Part shown: in pieces, positions 16,100-25,862 of the stretch
Position numbering within the stretch: the stretch's first letter is position 1
How the letters are laid out: every line of letters starts with the position of its first letter
Assembly: GCA_902806055.1 (NCBI GenBank)
Contig: CADCVD010000090.1
Span: 1 to 32,719 of the forward strand
Length of the DNA stretch: 32,719 bases
Direction: 5' to 3'
DNA from: an uncultured Rubrobacteraceae bacterium
GTDB lineage: Bacteria; Actinomycetota; Rubrobacteria; Rubrobacterales; Rubrobacteraceae
Program-made: the position numbers and the translations under genes
The notes under the pieces: model-generated
Database searches by the model: none
Seen by the model: the letters and a program-made list of their open reading frames with translations, nothing else
What the model was told of the DNA's origin: nothing

Positions 16100-18016
16100 A
16101 TGAGAACCGCGTGCTGCGACCTCCTCGCCCATGCGCCGAGCGAACTCCCCTATCTCGACTGCCTCCTGCGCCTTCTCGCCTCTCTTCCGCACGTTTACTG
16201 TTCCTTCTCCCGCCTCGTCGTCGCCAACGATGAGAAGATAAGGTATCTTCTGCCTGGCGTTCTCCCGGATCTTCTTCTGCATGCTCGTCATCGCGTCGTC
16301 CACCTCGACCCGGAACCCCTCGCCGGCGAGCCTCTCCCGAACCTCTTGCGCATAGCCGAGGTGCCGATCGGCGACCGGTATCACCACCGCCTGCACTGGC
16401 GAGAGCCACAGCGGGAAAGCTCCGCCGTACTGCTCGATCAAGACGGCCATAAAACGTTCGGTAGTACCGGTGACGGCCCGATGCAACAGCACTGGCGTGT
16501 GCGCGGCGCCGTCCTCGCCTATGTACTCGCACCCCAGGCGGGCCGGCTGGATGAAGTCGACCTGTATAGTAGAGAGTTGCCACTCCCGTCCGAGCACGTC
16601 TCTAGCCATGAAGTCGGCCTTCGGTCCGTAGAAAGCCGCCTCTCCGGACACAGGCTCGTAAACGATGCCGGCCTCGTCCAATGCAAGCCGCAGGGCGCGC
16701 TCTGCCCGGGCCCACTTGTCTTCATCATCTACATACTTGGCGGACTCCTGATCGCGCAGGGAGAGGCGGACCTTATAATCTACGAAGCCGTAGGTGTTGA
16801 GAACTTCGCGGATAATCTCCAGGGCTCGAGCGAACTCTTCTTGTATCTGAGCCTCTGTGCAGAACACGTGAGCGTCATCCTGGGTGAGAGCTCGAACGCG
16901 GGTTAGCCCCGTCAACTCTCCGCTCTTCTCGTAACGGTAGAGCGTCGCGAACTCGGCGTAACGCAGCGGCAAGTCACGGTATGAGTGAGCCTCTGTATTG
17001 TAGAGTGTCATGTGGCTCGGGCAGTTCATCGGCTTTAAGCGGTAGCGCGTCTCTCCATCGACCATCGGTGGAAACATCGCGTCACGGTAGTGCTCGAAGT
17101 GGCCGCTCTTTGCGTAGAGAGCCTCATTGACCAGGTTGCCGGTCCATACGTGCTCGTAGCCGTGCCGCGTCTGCACCTCGCGCACGTAGCCCTCCATAAG
17201 GTGCCTGAGCATCTCACCCTTCGGCAAAAAGAGTGGTATACCCGCGCCGACATCCGGCGAGAAAGTGAAGAGCTTTAGATCCTTGCCGACCTTGCGATGA
17301 TCCCGCGCCCGCGCCTCTTCTAGGCGCCTGAGATACGCCTTTAGCTCCTTCTCGGAAGGCCACGCGGTACCGTAGATCCGGGTGAGCATCGGGTTCTTTT
17401 CGTCGCCGCGCCAGTATGCCCCGGCTATGTTCTGAAGCTTGAAGGCGCCTAAAGCACCCGTACTCGGGACGTGCGGACCGCGGCAGAGGTCCACGAACTC
17501 ACCCTGACGGTAGAGCGTGATGTCGCCGTCTTCGAGATCGCAGACAATCTCCCACTTATAAGGGTTGTTTCTATACAGTTCCTCCGCTTCGGCTTTCGAA
17601 ATCTCCTCGCGTACTATCGGCAGATCTCGCTCGACTATCTCGCGCATCTTCTCTTCGATACGCGGCAAATCCTCGTCGGTGATACGACCGTCGACCTCGA
17701 TGTCGTAGTAGAAGCCATTCTCTATCGGCGGCCCTATAGTTAGCTTGCTTCCCGGATAGAGTTCGAGGATGGCCTGCGCCATCGCGTGCGCCGTAGAGTG
17801 CCTCAGCACCTCAAGTCCCTCGTCGGAGTCCTTCGTCACGACCTCGAAGTCTCCCCCGCCATTCAGCGGGGCGTCGAGGTCTATGATCTCCCCGTTCAGC
17901 TTCGCAACGAGGGCATCGCGCGCGAGACGTTTGCCGATCCTCTCGACCACATCCCGCGCCCTCTCACCAGGCTCTACTGAAAGTTCCCTACCGTCGGGCA
18001 GCTTCACCGCAACCAT
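16088..18016 (-). CDS. thrS: threonyl-tRNA synthetase
   Basis: Class II synthetase charging tRNA-Thr, 642 residues, full length. Domains: TGS (1-62); the N2 editing domain with HSTAHAMA (His 73, His 77) and CRGPHVPSTG (Cys 178, His 182), which removes mischarged Ser; the catalytic core with zinc ligands Cys 332 (MNCPSHM), His 383 (TQDDAHVF) and His 512 (LLHRAV); and a C-terminal anticodon-binding domain. The ATG at 18016 follows GAGGAG by about six bases. A TAGAAT at 18059-18064 is a plausible -10 box, giving a short leader. I looked for a T-box antiterminator between 18017 and 18178 and saw none. Confidence 0.97.
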   Translation of the reverse strand: MVAVKLPDGRELSVEPGERARDVVERIGKRLARDALVAKLNGEIIDLDAPLNGGGDFEVVTKDSDEGLEVLRHSTAHAMAQAILELYPGSKLTIGPPIENGFYYDIEVDGRITDEDLPRIEEKMREIVERDLPIVREEISKAEAEELYRNNPYKWEIVCDLEDGDITLYRQGEFVDLCRGPHVPSTGALGAFKLQNIAGAYWRGDEKNPMLTRIYGTAWPSEKELKAYLRRLEEARARDHRKVGKDLKLFTFSPDVGAGIPLFLPKGEMLRHLMEGYVREVQTRHGYEHVWTGNLVNEALYAKSGHFEHYRDAMFPPMVDGETRYRLKPMNCPSHMTLYNTEAHSYRDLPLRYAEFATLYRYEKSGELTGLTRVRALTQDDAHVFCTEAQIQEEFARALEIIREVLNTYGFVDYKVRLSLRDQESAKYVDDEDKWARAERALRLALDEAGIVYEPVSGEAAFYGPKADFMARDVLGREWQLSTIQVDFIQPARLGCEYIGEDGAAHTPVLLHRAVTGTTERFMAVLIEQYGGAFPLWLSPVQAVVIPVADRHLGYAQEVRERLAGEGFRVEVDDAMTSMQKKIRENARQKIPYLLIVGDDEAGEGTVNVRKRGEKAQEAVEIGEFARRMGEEVAARGSHGRE

Positions 18017-18178
18017 ACGCAGCTCCTCTGATGTTTCTAACTTGCCGATCAGAATGTGATTCTACCTGACCAGGGAAGCCGTTCCCCACGGGAGATGCGG
18101 AACAAAGGTAGAACGAACCCTCGTGGAACTCACTGTAGCCAACAAAAAGAATTCAACCAACAACTGCTACAAGAACAG

Positions 18179-18250
18179 TGGGCGATAGTGGATTCGAACC
18201 ACTGACCTCCTCCGTGTCAGGAAGGCGCTCTCCCCCTGAGCTAATCGCCC
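18179..18250 (-). tRNA. tRNA-Val (GAC)
   Basis: Minus strand, 72 bases. The acceptor stem is GGGCGAT/ATCGCCC, the D arm GCTCAGGGGGAGAGC, the anticodon loop CTGACAC with anticodon GAC, and the T loop TTCGAAT. The discriminator base is A. CCA is not encoded. Confidence 0.95.
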
Positions 18251-18270
18251 GTCTACACACCCCTTCCGAG

Positions 18271-18341
18271 AGGCGACACCCGGAATCGAACCGGGGTACA
18301 GGGTTTTGCAGACCCTTGCCTAACCACTCGGCCATGTCGCC
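18271..18341 (-). tRNA. tRNA-Cys (GCA)
   Basis: Minus strand, 71 bases. The acceptor stem is GGCGACA/TGTCGCC, the anticodon loop CTGCAAA with anticodon GCA, and the T arm CCCGG-TTCGATT-CCGGG. The discriminator U is the Cys identity base. CCA is not encoded. Confidence 0.95.
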
Positions 18342-18371
18342 AAGGCACCGGTGCCTCCGGCCCGGGGTCAG

Positions 18372-18444
18372 AGCGGAAGACGGGATTCGAACCCGCGACC
18401 CTCACCATGGCAAGGTGATGCTCTACCAGCTGAGCTACTTCCGC
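18372..18444 (-). tRNA. tRNA-Gly (GCC)
   Basis: Minus strand, 73 bases. The acceptor stem is GCGGAAG/CTTCCGC, the D arm GCTCAGCTGGTAGAGC, the anticodon loop TTGCCAT with anticodon GCC, and the T loop TTCGAAT. The discriminator is U and CCA is not encoded. It is the first gene of the Gly-Cys-Val cluster. Confidence 0.95.
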
Positions 18445-18455
18445 GTTGCATGAGT

Positions 18456-18484
18456 AATTTAGCACGCCCTCGAAAGTCTTACAA
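18456..18484 (-). promoter_or_regulatory. promoter of the tRNA cluster
   Basis: On the minus strand, TTGTAA (18479-18484) and TAAATT (18456-18461) are 17 bases apart. Initiation would be near 18449, five bases before tRNA-Gly. The -35 box overlaps the stop codon of sqdX. Confidence 0.6.
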
Positions 18485-19603
18485 CCGCTCCGCGTGAGAG
18501 CCGAGCGCCTCCTCATAGTAGCTCCTGAGAGCCGTGGTGGAAGCCTCCCAACCCCTCTCTTCGGCTGTGCTACGGGCGTCTCGGCTCATTGCGTTACGCA
18601 GCGCGTCGTCGGTGACGATAAGTCGCACAGCGGCGACGAGTTCCGCTTTGGAGCCGGGTTCGTAGAGGAGCCCGGCTCCCTCCGAGACGATCTCGTGCGA
18701 CGCGCCCGCACGCGCTGCCACCACCGGCAGACCGGAGGCGAGACCCTCGATCATCGCCATCCCTAGCGTCTCGGTGGTCGAAGGGAAGAGAAAAAGATCC
18801 GATGAAGCGTAGGCGGCGGCGAGGTCGTCTCCCGTGAGCAGCCCGATAAAACGGGTCAGCGTACCTCGAAACTCCTTCTCGAGCGCCTTCCGAGCCGGGC
18901 CGTCACCGACTATCGCGAGCCGCGTTCCGGGTATCGCCTGTAGTACCGCCTTGAGCAGACCGATATCTTTCTCGGGGGCGAGGCGGCCGACGTATAGCAG
19001 CACCTTTTCGTCCGGGTGTCCGCCAGAGAGTCGTGCGCGCCACTCCTTTGAAGAACGGTTGGGATGAAAGCGCCGCGCGTCGACGCCCTGAGGCCAGAGC
19101 CGTATACGCTTGATCCCCTGTTCGTAGAGTTGATCGCGAGTAGCCGCGGACGTGCACAGGTTGATGGCGGCACGGTTATGAAGTTTCCTGAAGTAGCTCC
19201 AGCCTAGCCTCTCGGTGAAGCCCAGGCCGTAGTAACCAGCATAAGCAACCAGGTTCGTGTGATAGGAGGCCATGAGAGGAACACCCATGCGTCGGGCATA
19301 GTACACGCCGCCTACGCCGAGGATGAACGGGTTGACCGCATGTATCAAGTCCGGGCTGAATAGCCGTAACGCGCGGCCAATCCCCGGGTGAGGCGGACAC
19401 ATCTTCTTCTCCGGGTACAGCGGGAACGGTACGCCGGGTACGCCCTGGATCCGGGCGCCCGCGTAGGAGTTTGGTCCGCCGGAGGGGGCAAAGACGAGCA
19501 CCTCGTCGCCGAGGCGCCCTAACTCTTCGAGGGTGTAACGGAGCCTAGTTACAACACCGTCGGTCGCCGGCAGGAACGTCTCGGTAAAGAACGCTATGCG
19601 CAA
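18479..19603 (-). CDS. sqdX: sulfoquinovosyltransferase (SqdX/SQD2-like GT4)
   Basis: Predicted to transfer sulfoquinovose from UDP-sulfoquinovose to diacylglycerol, making the anionic membrane lipid SQDG. The 374-residue GT4 glycosyltransferase has N-terminal MRIAFFTETFLPATDGVVTR, then VFAPSGGPNSYAGA, SPDLIHAVNP and ASYHTNL, which strongly recall cyanobacterial SqdX and plant SQD2. The nucleotide-sugar site has LLYVGRLAPEKD and the E-x7-E-type segment STTETLGMAMIEG. The start is a TTG at 19603, 15 bases after the sqdB stop. Generic GT4 mannosyltransferases share much of this fold; adjacency to sqdB decides the call. Confidence 0.85.
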   Translation of the reverse strand: MRIAFFTETFLPATDGVVTRLRYTLEELGRLGDEVLVFAPSGGPNSYAGARIQGVPGVPFPLYPEKKMCPPHPGIGRALRLFSPDLIHAVNPFILGVGGVYYARRMGVPLMASYHTNLVAYAGYYGLGFTERLGWSYFRKLHNRAAINLCTSAATRDQLYEQGIKRIRLWPQGVDARRFHPNRSSKEWRARLSGGHPDEKVLLYVGRLAPEKDIGLLKAVLQAIPGTRLAIVGDGPARKALEKEFRGTLTRFIGLLTGDDLAAAYASSDLFLFPSTTETLGMAMIEGLASGLPVVAARAGASHEIVSEGAGLLYEPGSKAELVAAVRLIVTDDALRNAMSRDARSTAEERGWEASTTALRSYYEEALGSHAERL

Positions 19604-19618
19604 AAAACTCGGTTGCCT

Positions 19619-20800
<1,182 letters not shown>

Positions 20801-20880
20801 TTAAGCACGAGGTTAGTCTACCCAGCGGGCGGTGTGTTCAGCCAGTCGTGGGGGTTAATTTTTCGTTACTTCTCCTGAGC

Positions 20881-21888
20881 TTACTCGATATTCTCGACTA
20901 TCGCCTGAGTGAACTCTTTAGTGCCGGCCGAACCGCCAAGGTCCTTGGTTCGCGTCTCGGGGCTCTTGAGGGCGGCCTCCATGGCCTTTTGCATCCTCTC
21001 GGCAGCTTCGTACATGTCTAGGTACTCGAGCATGGTCCGCGCCGATTGCAGCGTGGCCAGCGGGTTCGCCCGATTCTGACCCGCGTACTTGGGAGTGCTG
21101 CCGTGTACCGGCTCGAACACGGCGATCTCGTCCCCGATGTTCGCGCCCGGCGCGACGCCCAAACCTCCGGTGAGCCCGGCGCAGATGTCAGAGAGGATGT
21201 CGCCGTAAAGATTCGGGCAGACCACCACGTCGTACTGGTTCGGCTTCATCACGAGCTGCATGCTCATGTTGTCCACGATGCGGTCGTCGATCTCCTCAAA
21301 GTCGTTCTCGTAATCCTTGGAGACCTCGAAGAACACGTCTCGGAAGAGACCGTCGGTGAACTTCATGATGTTGGCCTTGTGAACGACCGTAATATGCTTG
21401 CGACCGAGCTCCTTGGACTGCTCGAAGGCGAGACGACAGATCCGTTCGGTGCCCGCACGGGTGATGATCTTGATAGATTCGGCGGCGTCTTCGCCTACCA
21501 TGTGCTCGACCCCTGCATACAGGTCCTCGGTGTTCTCGCGGAAGATGATCAGGTCTATGTCCTTGTACGGCGTGTCGATACCCGGCAGGCTCAGGCTAGG
21601 CCGGACGTTCGCGTACAGATCGAGCTCCTTGCGCAACGCGACGTTGACCGAGCGAAACCCGGCCCCCACGGGCGTCGTCAGCGGCCCCTTGAGGCCAACC
21701 TTGTTGCGCCGGATGGACTCCAGAACGCTCTCCGGAAGGGGAGTACCCTCCTCCTCCATCACGGTCTCGCCAGCCTCGGCTACTTCCCACTCGATGTCCA
21801 CGCCCAGAGCCTCGAAGACCTCCTGTACCGACCCCGTTACCTCCGGTCCGGTTCCATCTCCCGGTATTAAGGTGACTGTCTGCGCCAA
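20881..21888 (-). CDS. icd: isocitrate dehydrogenase (short IDH type)
   Basis: Beta-decarboxylating dehydrogenase of the isocitrate/isopropylmalate family, 335 residues, the length of the short homodimeric or homotetrameric IDH group. Seen: LIPGDGTGPEV at the N-terminus; LKGPLTTPVGAGFRSVNVALR, the IDH substrate loop whose Ser-x-Asn contacts isocitrate; FRENTEDLYAGVEH; the metal-binding NLYGDILSD; and the cofactor strip HGSTPKYAGQNRANP. The Lys-Tyr in that strip corresponds to the NADP-specifying pair of E. coli IDH; many short NAD enzymes have Asp-Ile there. The TTG start at 21888 has GGGAG seven bases upstream, and a TATACT -10 box lies at 21924-21929. 3-Isopropylmalate or homoisocitrate dehydrogenase is less likely. 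Confidence 0.85.
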   Translation of the reverse strand: MAQTVTLIPGDGTGPEVTGSVQEVFEALGVDIEWEVAEAGETVMEEEGTPLPESVLESIRRNKVGLKGPLTTPVGAGFRSVNVALRKELDLYANVRPSLSLPGIDTPYKDIDLIIFRENTEDLYAGVEHMVGEDAAESIKIITRAGTERICRLAFEQSKELGRKHITVVHKANIMKFTDGLFRDVFFEVSKDYENDFEEIDDRIVDNMSMQLVMKPNQYDVVVCPNLYGDILSDICAGLTGGLGVAPGANIGDEIAVFEPVHGSTPKYAGQNRANPLATLQSARTMLEYLDMYEAAERMQKAMEAALKSPETRTKDLGGSAGTKEFTQAIVENIE

Positions 21889-22052
21889 GATAGAACTCCC
21901 TTTCCCTCTATTACGTCGCGTTCAGTATAGCGGGCGTGTCGTTCGTCGGCTAACGGCGGCTCTCAAGGCTTGGACACGAGCAAGGGGAGCAGCTCAGGTC
22001 CAACCTTGCTGGAGAAAACTACGACGCCTAGAGAATCCCCTCTGCCGTTTAC

Positions 22053-22739
22053 CTAGAACTGCTGCTGGTTGCCGAGAAAGAACACTAACAGCGCACCGCC
22101 AACGATAACGAACAAGACAAGGAGTATGGCTACCGGGATCAGAACGACGAGAGCCGCCTTGCCCGTGGTGGTCCCATGCACCTCTCGAATACCGAAGATA
22201 TACAAGACAATCGCCCAAATAGCGGCGATTATCGACCCTATTATCGGTATCCAGCTTACGAGCTGCGTCACCTGAGTGTAAGAAGCGATCCTGAAAGTTG
22301 CTTCGAAGCCGGTGTTCCTAGGCTTCACGAACAGCAGCACGAGCAAGTGAATGATGCCGGCCGCTATCACCAGACCTATGGCCGTGAATATGGGCGACAG
22401 TATCAGGGTGCCAACCAGCACTCCTATACCTCCCACGAACGATTCACCGGTGTTCTGTGGCGAGGCGAAGAGCGGAGGAAAGATCACAGCAAGGATGCCG
22501 CTGAGCAGAGCGGAGATTAGGGCGCATATTATCGCGAAGATAAGCGGGTTTACGAAGTTTCCTTGCCAGGCTATCCCTCGAAAGAACGGAACAGGCTGGG
22601 TAACGACTGCGACTACTGTTCTGACAAAGCTACCCACAGGATCCTGTAGGTTGAACTCCTCTCCGGCTCCCCCCGACCTTGAAGGGCCGCCCGACCTCGA
22701 AGAAGAGCCTCCCGAGCCTGGTCCTGTGTTGAAGTCCAT
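22053..22739 (-). CDS. Yip1-domain integral membrane protein
   Basis: A 228-residue protein from the ATG at 22739, chosen because GGGAGGAG lies seven bases upstream. The first ~45 residues are Gly/Ser/Arg-rich and disordered (GPGSGGSSSRSGGPSRSGG). Then comes FNLQDPVGSFVRTVVAVVTQPVPFFRGI, the typical entry of bacterial Yip1-family proteins, and about five hydrophobic segments. Function in bacteria is unknown. Its own promoter is likely: TTGCGC (22799-22804) and TACATT (22776-22781) are 17 bases apart on the minus strand. It is divergent from the unrecognised gene at 22888. Confidence 0.75.
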   Translation of the reverse strand: MDFNTGPGSGGSSSRSGGPSRSGGAGEEFNLQDPVGSFVRTVVAVVTQPVPFFRGIAWQGNFVNPLIFAIICALISALLSGILAVIFPPLFASPQNTGESFVGGIGVLVGTLILSPIFTAIGLVIAAGIIHLLVLLFVKPRNTGFEATFRIASYTQVTQLVSWIPIIGSIIAAIWAIVLYIFGIREVHGTTTGKAALVVLIPVAILLVLFVIVGGALLVFFLGNQQQF

Positions 22740-22775
22740 CCGCGTCTCCTCCCTTACGAGATGACCATTACCTGC

Positions 22776-22804
22776 AATGTAGCCATTCTTCGTGCTCGGC
22801 GCAA
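22776..22804 (-). promoter_or_regulatory. promoter of the Yip1-domain gene
   Basis: TTGCGC-17-TACATT on the minus strand, with initiation near 22769 and a leader of about 30 bases that contains the strong GGGAGGAG ribosome-binding site. Confidence 0.5.
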
Positions 22805-22887
22805 TACTCAGAGAAGGCTCGTTCGTTTCGGGCTTACTGTAGAATGCAGGTGCACAAGCGGTTCGGGAAGAGTGGGAAAGGCTGGTT

Positions 22888-23964
22888 GTGTCCTCCACGA
22901 TAGAGACGTTGGAGCGCGAGTTGGGGGAGGCTCAACTCGCGCGAGAGAAGCAGCAGAGGGCGGTGATCCGGGCCGAAAACGCTCACGAGGCCGCCTGCAG
23001 CGCGCGTGATGATGCATGGGCAAAGTCCGAGGGTTTCGGTGAGGATGCGGAGGTCGAATGGCTCACCACCCTCGTGTACGAGCGCCGCAGAGAGCTCTAC
23101 GAGGCTATAGACCTCCTAAAGACAGCCGAGGGCAAGGAACGCAGGATTAAGAGCCGCCTGATGTACGTCCTGCCCGCCGAGCGACGCCGCTACCTCGCCG
23201 GAGCCGTGGATGAAGAATTCGAGGAGTTCTTGAGAGCCGTCGAGTCGGCGTATGGCGACGGCTCGGGGATCAAGGTCTCGGTCACTACTGAGAAGCCGGG
23301 AGAGATAGATTTGCGGGGCGACGCAACCTGGCGGGCCCTAGAGCGTCTCTACTCGGGTACCCTGCGGCGATGGGTTGAGATACGGGCGTCGGGAGCGCCG
23401 GGTGACCGCGAGAAGACCGAGGCGATGGCCCGCCAGATTGCCTACTACGCGGGCGGACACATCCCGCGCCTCTTCATCGCGGATGAGGAGGTCCGCGTGG
23501 AGAGCCTTCAGACCAGACACGGCGAACGAGAGGACTGGGGAGAGTTCACAAGGTTCGGCGGTCCCCGAGGCAAGCTCGCGCTCGCCAGGATCACAGCCAG
23601 ACGCTACCTCGACGAAGGTAGTGTGGCGCGCCTGGGCAAGCATCCTCAAGCCCTCGCTCAGATAGCCGAGATCGCACGCCTCTACCAGACGATGAGCCTC
23701 ACTGGTGATGAGATACGCTGGCGCTTAGAACAACTGATCTCTCTGCGCATGGAAGTTCTCGAAGCGGTTTACGAACTGACCGGCGACCGGCGCCGCTTCT
23801 CTTTCTACGAGATAGCCCGCGCCGCGCGCCTCCTCGATGGCCACTTCCCTGACTCCGGCGTCGCCGCCGACGCCCTCGTACGCGCTGTTAACCGTTCGCT
23901 GGAGACGGGCGTCCCCCTCGTAGACGTAGCCTACCTCAGCGTTACGTCGGGCGAAAGCTTCTGA
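22888..23964 (+). CDS. hypothetical protein, coiled-coil N-terminus
   Basis: I do not recognise this 358-residue soluble protein. The first ~40 residues (TLERELGEAQLAREKQQRAV) are a strong coiled coil, and helical character continues to about residue 110 with many Arg/Glu pairs. No signal peptide or membrane segment is seen. The middle (about 125-190) looks mixed alpha/beta, and the C-terminal third is again helical (ITARRYLDEGSVARLGKHPQ, then ELTGDRRRFSFYEIARAARL). The GTG at 22888 has GAAAGG about seven bases upstream, and TAGAAT at 22840-22845 may be its -10 box. The long open frame with high third-position GC supports a real gene. Confidence 0.75.
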   Translation: MSSTIETLERELGEAQLAREKQQRAVIRAENAHEAACSARDDAWAKSEGFGEDAEVEWLTTLVYERRRELYEAIDLLKTAEGKERRIKSRLMYVLPAERRRYLAGAVDEEFEEFLRAVESAYGDGSGIKVSVTTEKPGEIDLRGDATWRALERLYSGTLRRWVEIRASGAPGDREKTEAMARQIAYYAGGHIPRLFIADEEVRVESLQTRHGEREDWGEFTRFGGPRGKLALARITARRYLDEGSVARLGKHPQALAQIAEIARLYQTMSLTGDEIRWRLEQLISLRMEVLEAVYELTGDRRRFSFYEIARAARLLDGHFPDSGVAADALVRAVNRSLETGVPLVDVAYLSVTSGESF

Positions 23965-24156
23965 CTTCAACCGAGTAGCTCCGGCGCTTTTGTTCTTAGT
24001 AATTCTGCTCTTAGTGAAATACGCCGGGAGAACCGAGAGCGTTTAGAGGCGGGTTCCCAAGGCGAAACCGTCCCCAAACACCCTCGAATCTCCCAGCTAT
24101 CGACCATCAGCTTCTTCGGTCAGTATGTTCGAAAGCGTCTTGCTAAACGCTGAAGT

Positions 24157-24357
24157 CTACTCGTCCGACAGGTCGTGCTCGGGGACCGATAAGTTGTATG
24201 GGCGGGCTGGCCTCTCGGCGAGCACGCGTACCTTATAGACGTAGTCCGGGACGAACTCACCCCGGCGGACTTCGAGTATCTGGACGGGCTGGCCCGTTGC
24301 CTTCAGGGCGGCTCTCCCGCCCACCTCGTAGCGAGCCGGGCGGCTGCGGTCTACCAT
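24157..24357 (-). CDS. small hypothetical protein (66 aa)
   Basis: From the ATG at 24357 it encodes 66 residues beginning MVDRSRPARYEVGGRAALK, with a predicted run of beta strands (QPVQILEVRRG, DYVYKVRVLAE) and an acidic end. The pattern suggests a small barrel, but no family is recognised. AAGGAG lies about ten bases upstream. The frame stays open beyond the ATG, but that part runs over the promoter of the divergent reductase gene. Codon use resembles the neighbours. Confidence 0.6.
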   Translation of the reverse strand: MVDRSRPARYEVGGRAALKATGQPVQILEVRRGEFVPDYVYKVRVLAERPARPYNLSVPEHDLSDE

Positions 24358-24390
24358 CGTTCCGTATCTCCTTCTCTCGCGGCGGTTCTT

Positions 24391-24420
24391 TTGTTTCTGC
24401 GGCGCGGGGAAAAGTATAAT
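24391..24420 (+). promoter_or_regulatory. promoter of the geranylgeranyl reductase gene
   Basis: TTGTTT (24391-24396) and a perfect TATAAT (24415-24420) are 18 bases apart. Initiation near 24427 would give a leader of about 65 bases before the ATG at 24493. Confidence 0.6.
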
Positions 24421-24492
24421 GGGCCGCTGTCCGGGGACGAAACACGCTATTGGACAGCGGCGCGACAACATACTCTGAGAGGCGACAGAACG

Positions 24493-25719
24493 ATGACGGA
24501 ACGGTTTGATCTAATCGTGGTAGGGGCCGGTCCTGGCGGGTCGGCGACGGCTTACTATGCGGCGAGGGCCGGTCTTGAGGTTCTGCTCCTAGACCGACAG
24601 GAGTTTCCGCGCGACAAGCCCTGCGGTGACGGCCTGATGCCCCACGCGGCAGAGGAGGTCTCGTTGATGGGCCTCGGAGATTGGTTGGACCAGCCTCACC
24701 ACGGCAAGTTCTCGGGATTTTCCATGTACACCCAGACCGCCTACCTCCGCCAGAGGGTCCCCCCCACCCTGCACGGCCCCCACGGATACGTCATCGCCCG
24801 CGAGGAGACCGATACCCGTCTCGTCGAGCGAGCGCAAGAGGCCGGAGCGGACCTGCGGACCGGCGTACGTGCCACCGACCTCCTCCGCTCCCCCGCAGGG
24901 AACGTGACCGGCATTGAGGCCGTCTCGGGCGGGGGGACGCTCCAGTACGAGGCCCCTCTCGTGGTCGCCGCAGACGGTATAGGAGGCTTCGCCGGCGAGG
25001 GCGTCAAGGCGCACCAGAACTCTGTGGCCCGCAGACAATACTTCAAAAACGTCTCCGGCCCCAATAAACAAGACCTACACATCTTCATCACGAAAGACAT
25101 GAACGAACAAGGGGCCGGCTACGGCTGGGTCTTCTACTTCGGGGACGGGCGAGCCAACGTCGGGGCCGGCGTCTCGACGAAGACGCTGCAACGCACCGGC
25201 CGTAACCTAAAGGACTTCTTCGACCGCTTTCTCGAAGAACCACAGCTGGTCGCTTGGCTGGATGGAGCCGAAGCTGAGGGGCCAGCGAAGAGCTGGTCGC
25301 TAAAGATGGGTATGTGGGGAGCAAAGCGTCATGCACAGGGTCTAATGACAGTCGGAGACGCAGCCAGCATGATCCACCCTATAAGCGGCGAAGGCGTCGG
25401 ATACGCGATAGAGTCCGGCCGCCTGGCCGCCGCCTGGGCGCACGAAGCCCGCGCGAAGCGCGACTACTCGGCCTCCGTTCTGGCCGGCTACGGACGCCAG
25501 CTCTGGCACAAGCGGGCCAGGGAGCACGTCTCCGGTTACGCCCTCACTAACCTCGTGCCGAACCTCCAGACGATGGAACCTCTCTTCAAGGCTTGCGAGA
25601 AGTACCCCAAAGCTCGCAGCGCCCTTATAGAGGGCTTTACCGGCGACGCGCCCGTCTACAACCTTCTGAAGCACCCCGCTGCCCTTGGACGGGCTGTCAA
25701 GACCGCTCTAAGCTCCTGA
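24493..25719 (+). CDS. geranylgeranyl reductase family FAD oxidoreductase
   Basis: FAD-dependent enzyme of the GGR/MenJ family that saturates isoprenoid double bonds, for example in menaquinone side chains or polyprenyl lipids; the exact substrate is not shown by sequence. From the ATG at 24493 it has 408 residues: N-terminal FAD motif DLIVVGAGPGGSATAYYAAR, then the family hallmark DKPCGDGLMP, GYGWVFYFGDGRANVGAG in the catalytic half, and the second FAD motif GDAASMIHPISGEGVGYAIE. GAGAGGCGA precedes the ATG. It is a single-gene unit behind its own promoter. Halogenases and other group A flavoenzymes share the FAD motifs but lack PCGDGLMP. Confidence 0.9.
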   Translation: MTERFDLIVVGAGPGGSATAYYAARAGLEVLLLDRQEFPRDKPCGDGLMPHAAEEVSLMGLGDWLDQPHHGKFSGFSMYTQTAYLRQRVPPTLHGPHGYVIAREETDTRLVERAQEAGADLRTGVRATDLLRSPAGNVTGIEAVSGGGTLQYEAPLVVAADGIGGFAGEGVKAHQNSVARRQYFKNVSGPNKQDLHIFITKDMNEQGAGYGWVFYFGDGRANVGAGVSTKTLQRTGRNLKDFFDRFLEEPQLVAWLDGAEAEGPAKSWSLKMGMWGAKRHAQGLMTVGDAASMIHPISGEGVGYAIESGRLAAAWAHEARAKRDYSASVLAGYGRQLWHKRAREHVSGYALTNLVPNLQTMEPLFKACEKYPKARSALIEGFTGDAPVYNLLKHPAALGRAVKTALSS

Positions 25720-25862
25720 AGTTTTCAGTAGCGGACATTTGCTACGCTTTTGGTCCACAAGCCTCGGCAAACGACGCCACCAAGGCGGAGAGTGCACCGA
25801 GAACGCGGACAACTCTCAACCACAGTCCAGAGTGCACTTTGCCTCTGTATAACGGCTGTTGG

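Noticed and set aside
16100-16906. Long plus-strand frame opposite thrS
   Set aside because: Antisense shadow in GC-rich DNA; no start signal and no family resemblance.
18017-18178. T-box leader upstream of thrS
   Set aside because: No T-box core motif or threonine specifier stem could be found; only a small GGGAA/TTCCC hairpin is present.
18120-18178. Terminator after tRNA-Val
   Set aside because: GTAGC...GCTAC pairs around a long loop with an internal T-run, but there is no compact stem directly followed by T, so I do not call it.
21046-21870. Long plus-strand frame opposite isocitrate dehydrogenase
   Set aside because: It is the antisense shadow of a clearly conserved gene; its translation has no domain-like features.
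25785-25842. Repeated AGAGTGCAC in the gap after the reductase gene
   Set aside because: Two copies of a 9-base word without further structure; too little to call a regulatory site or repeat family.
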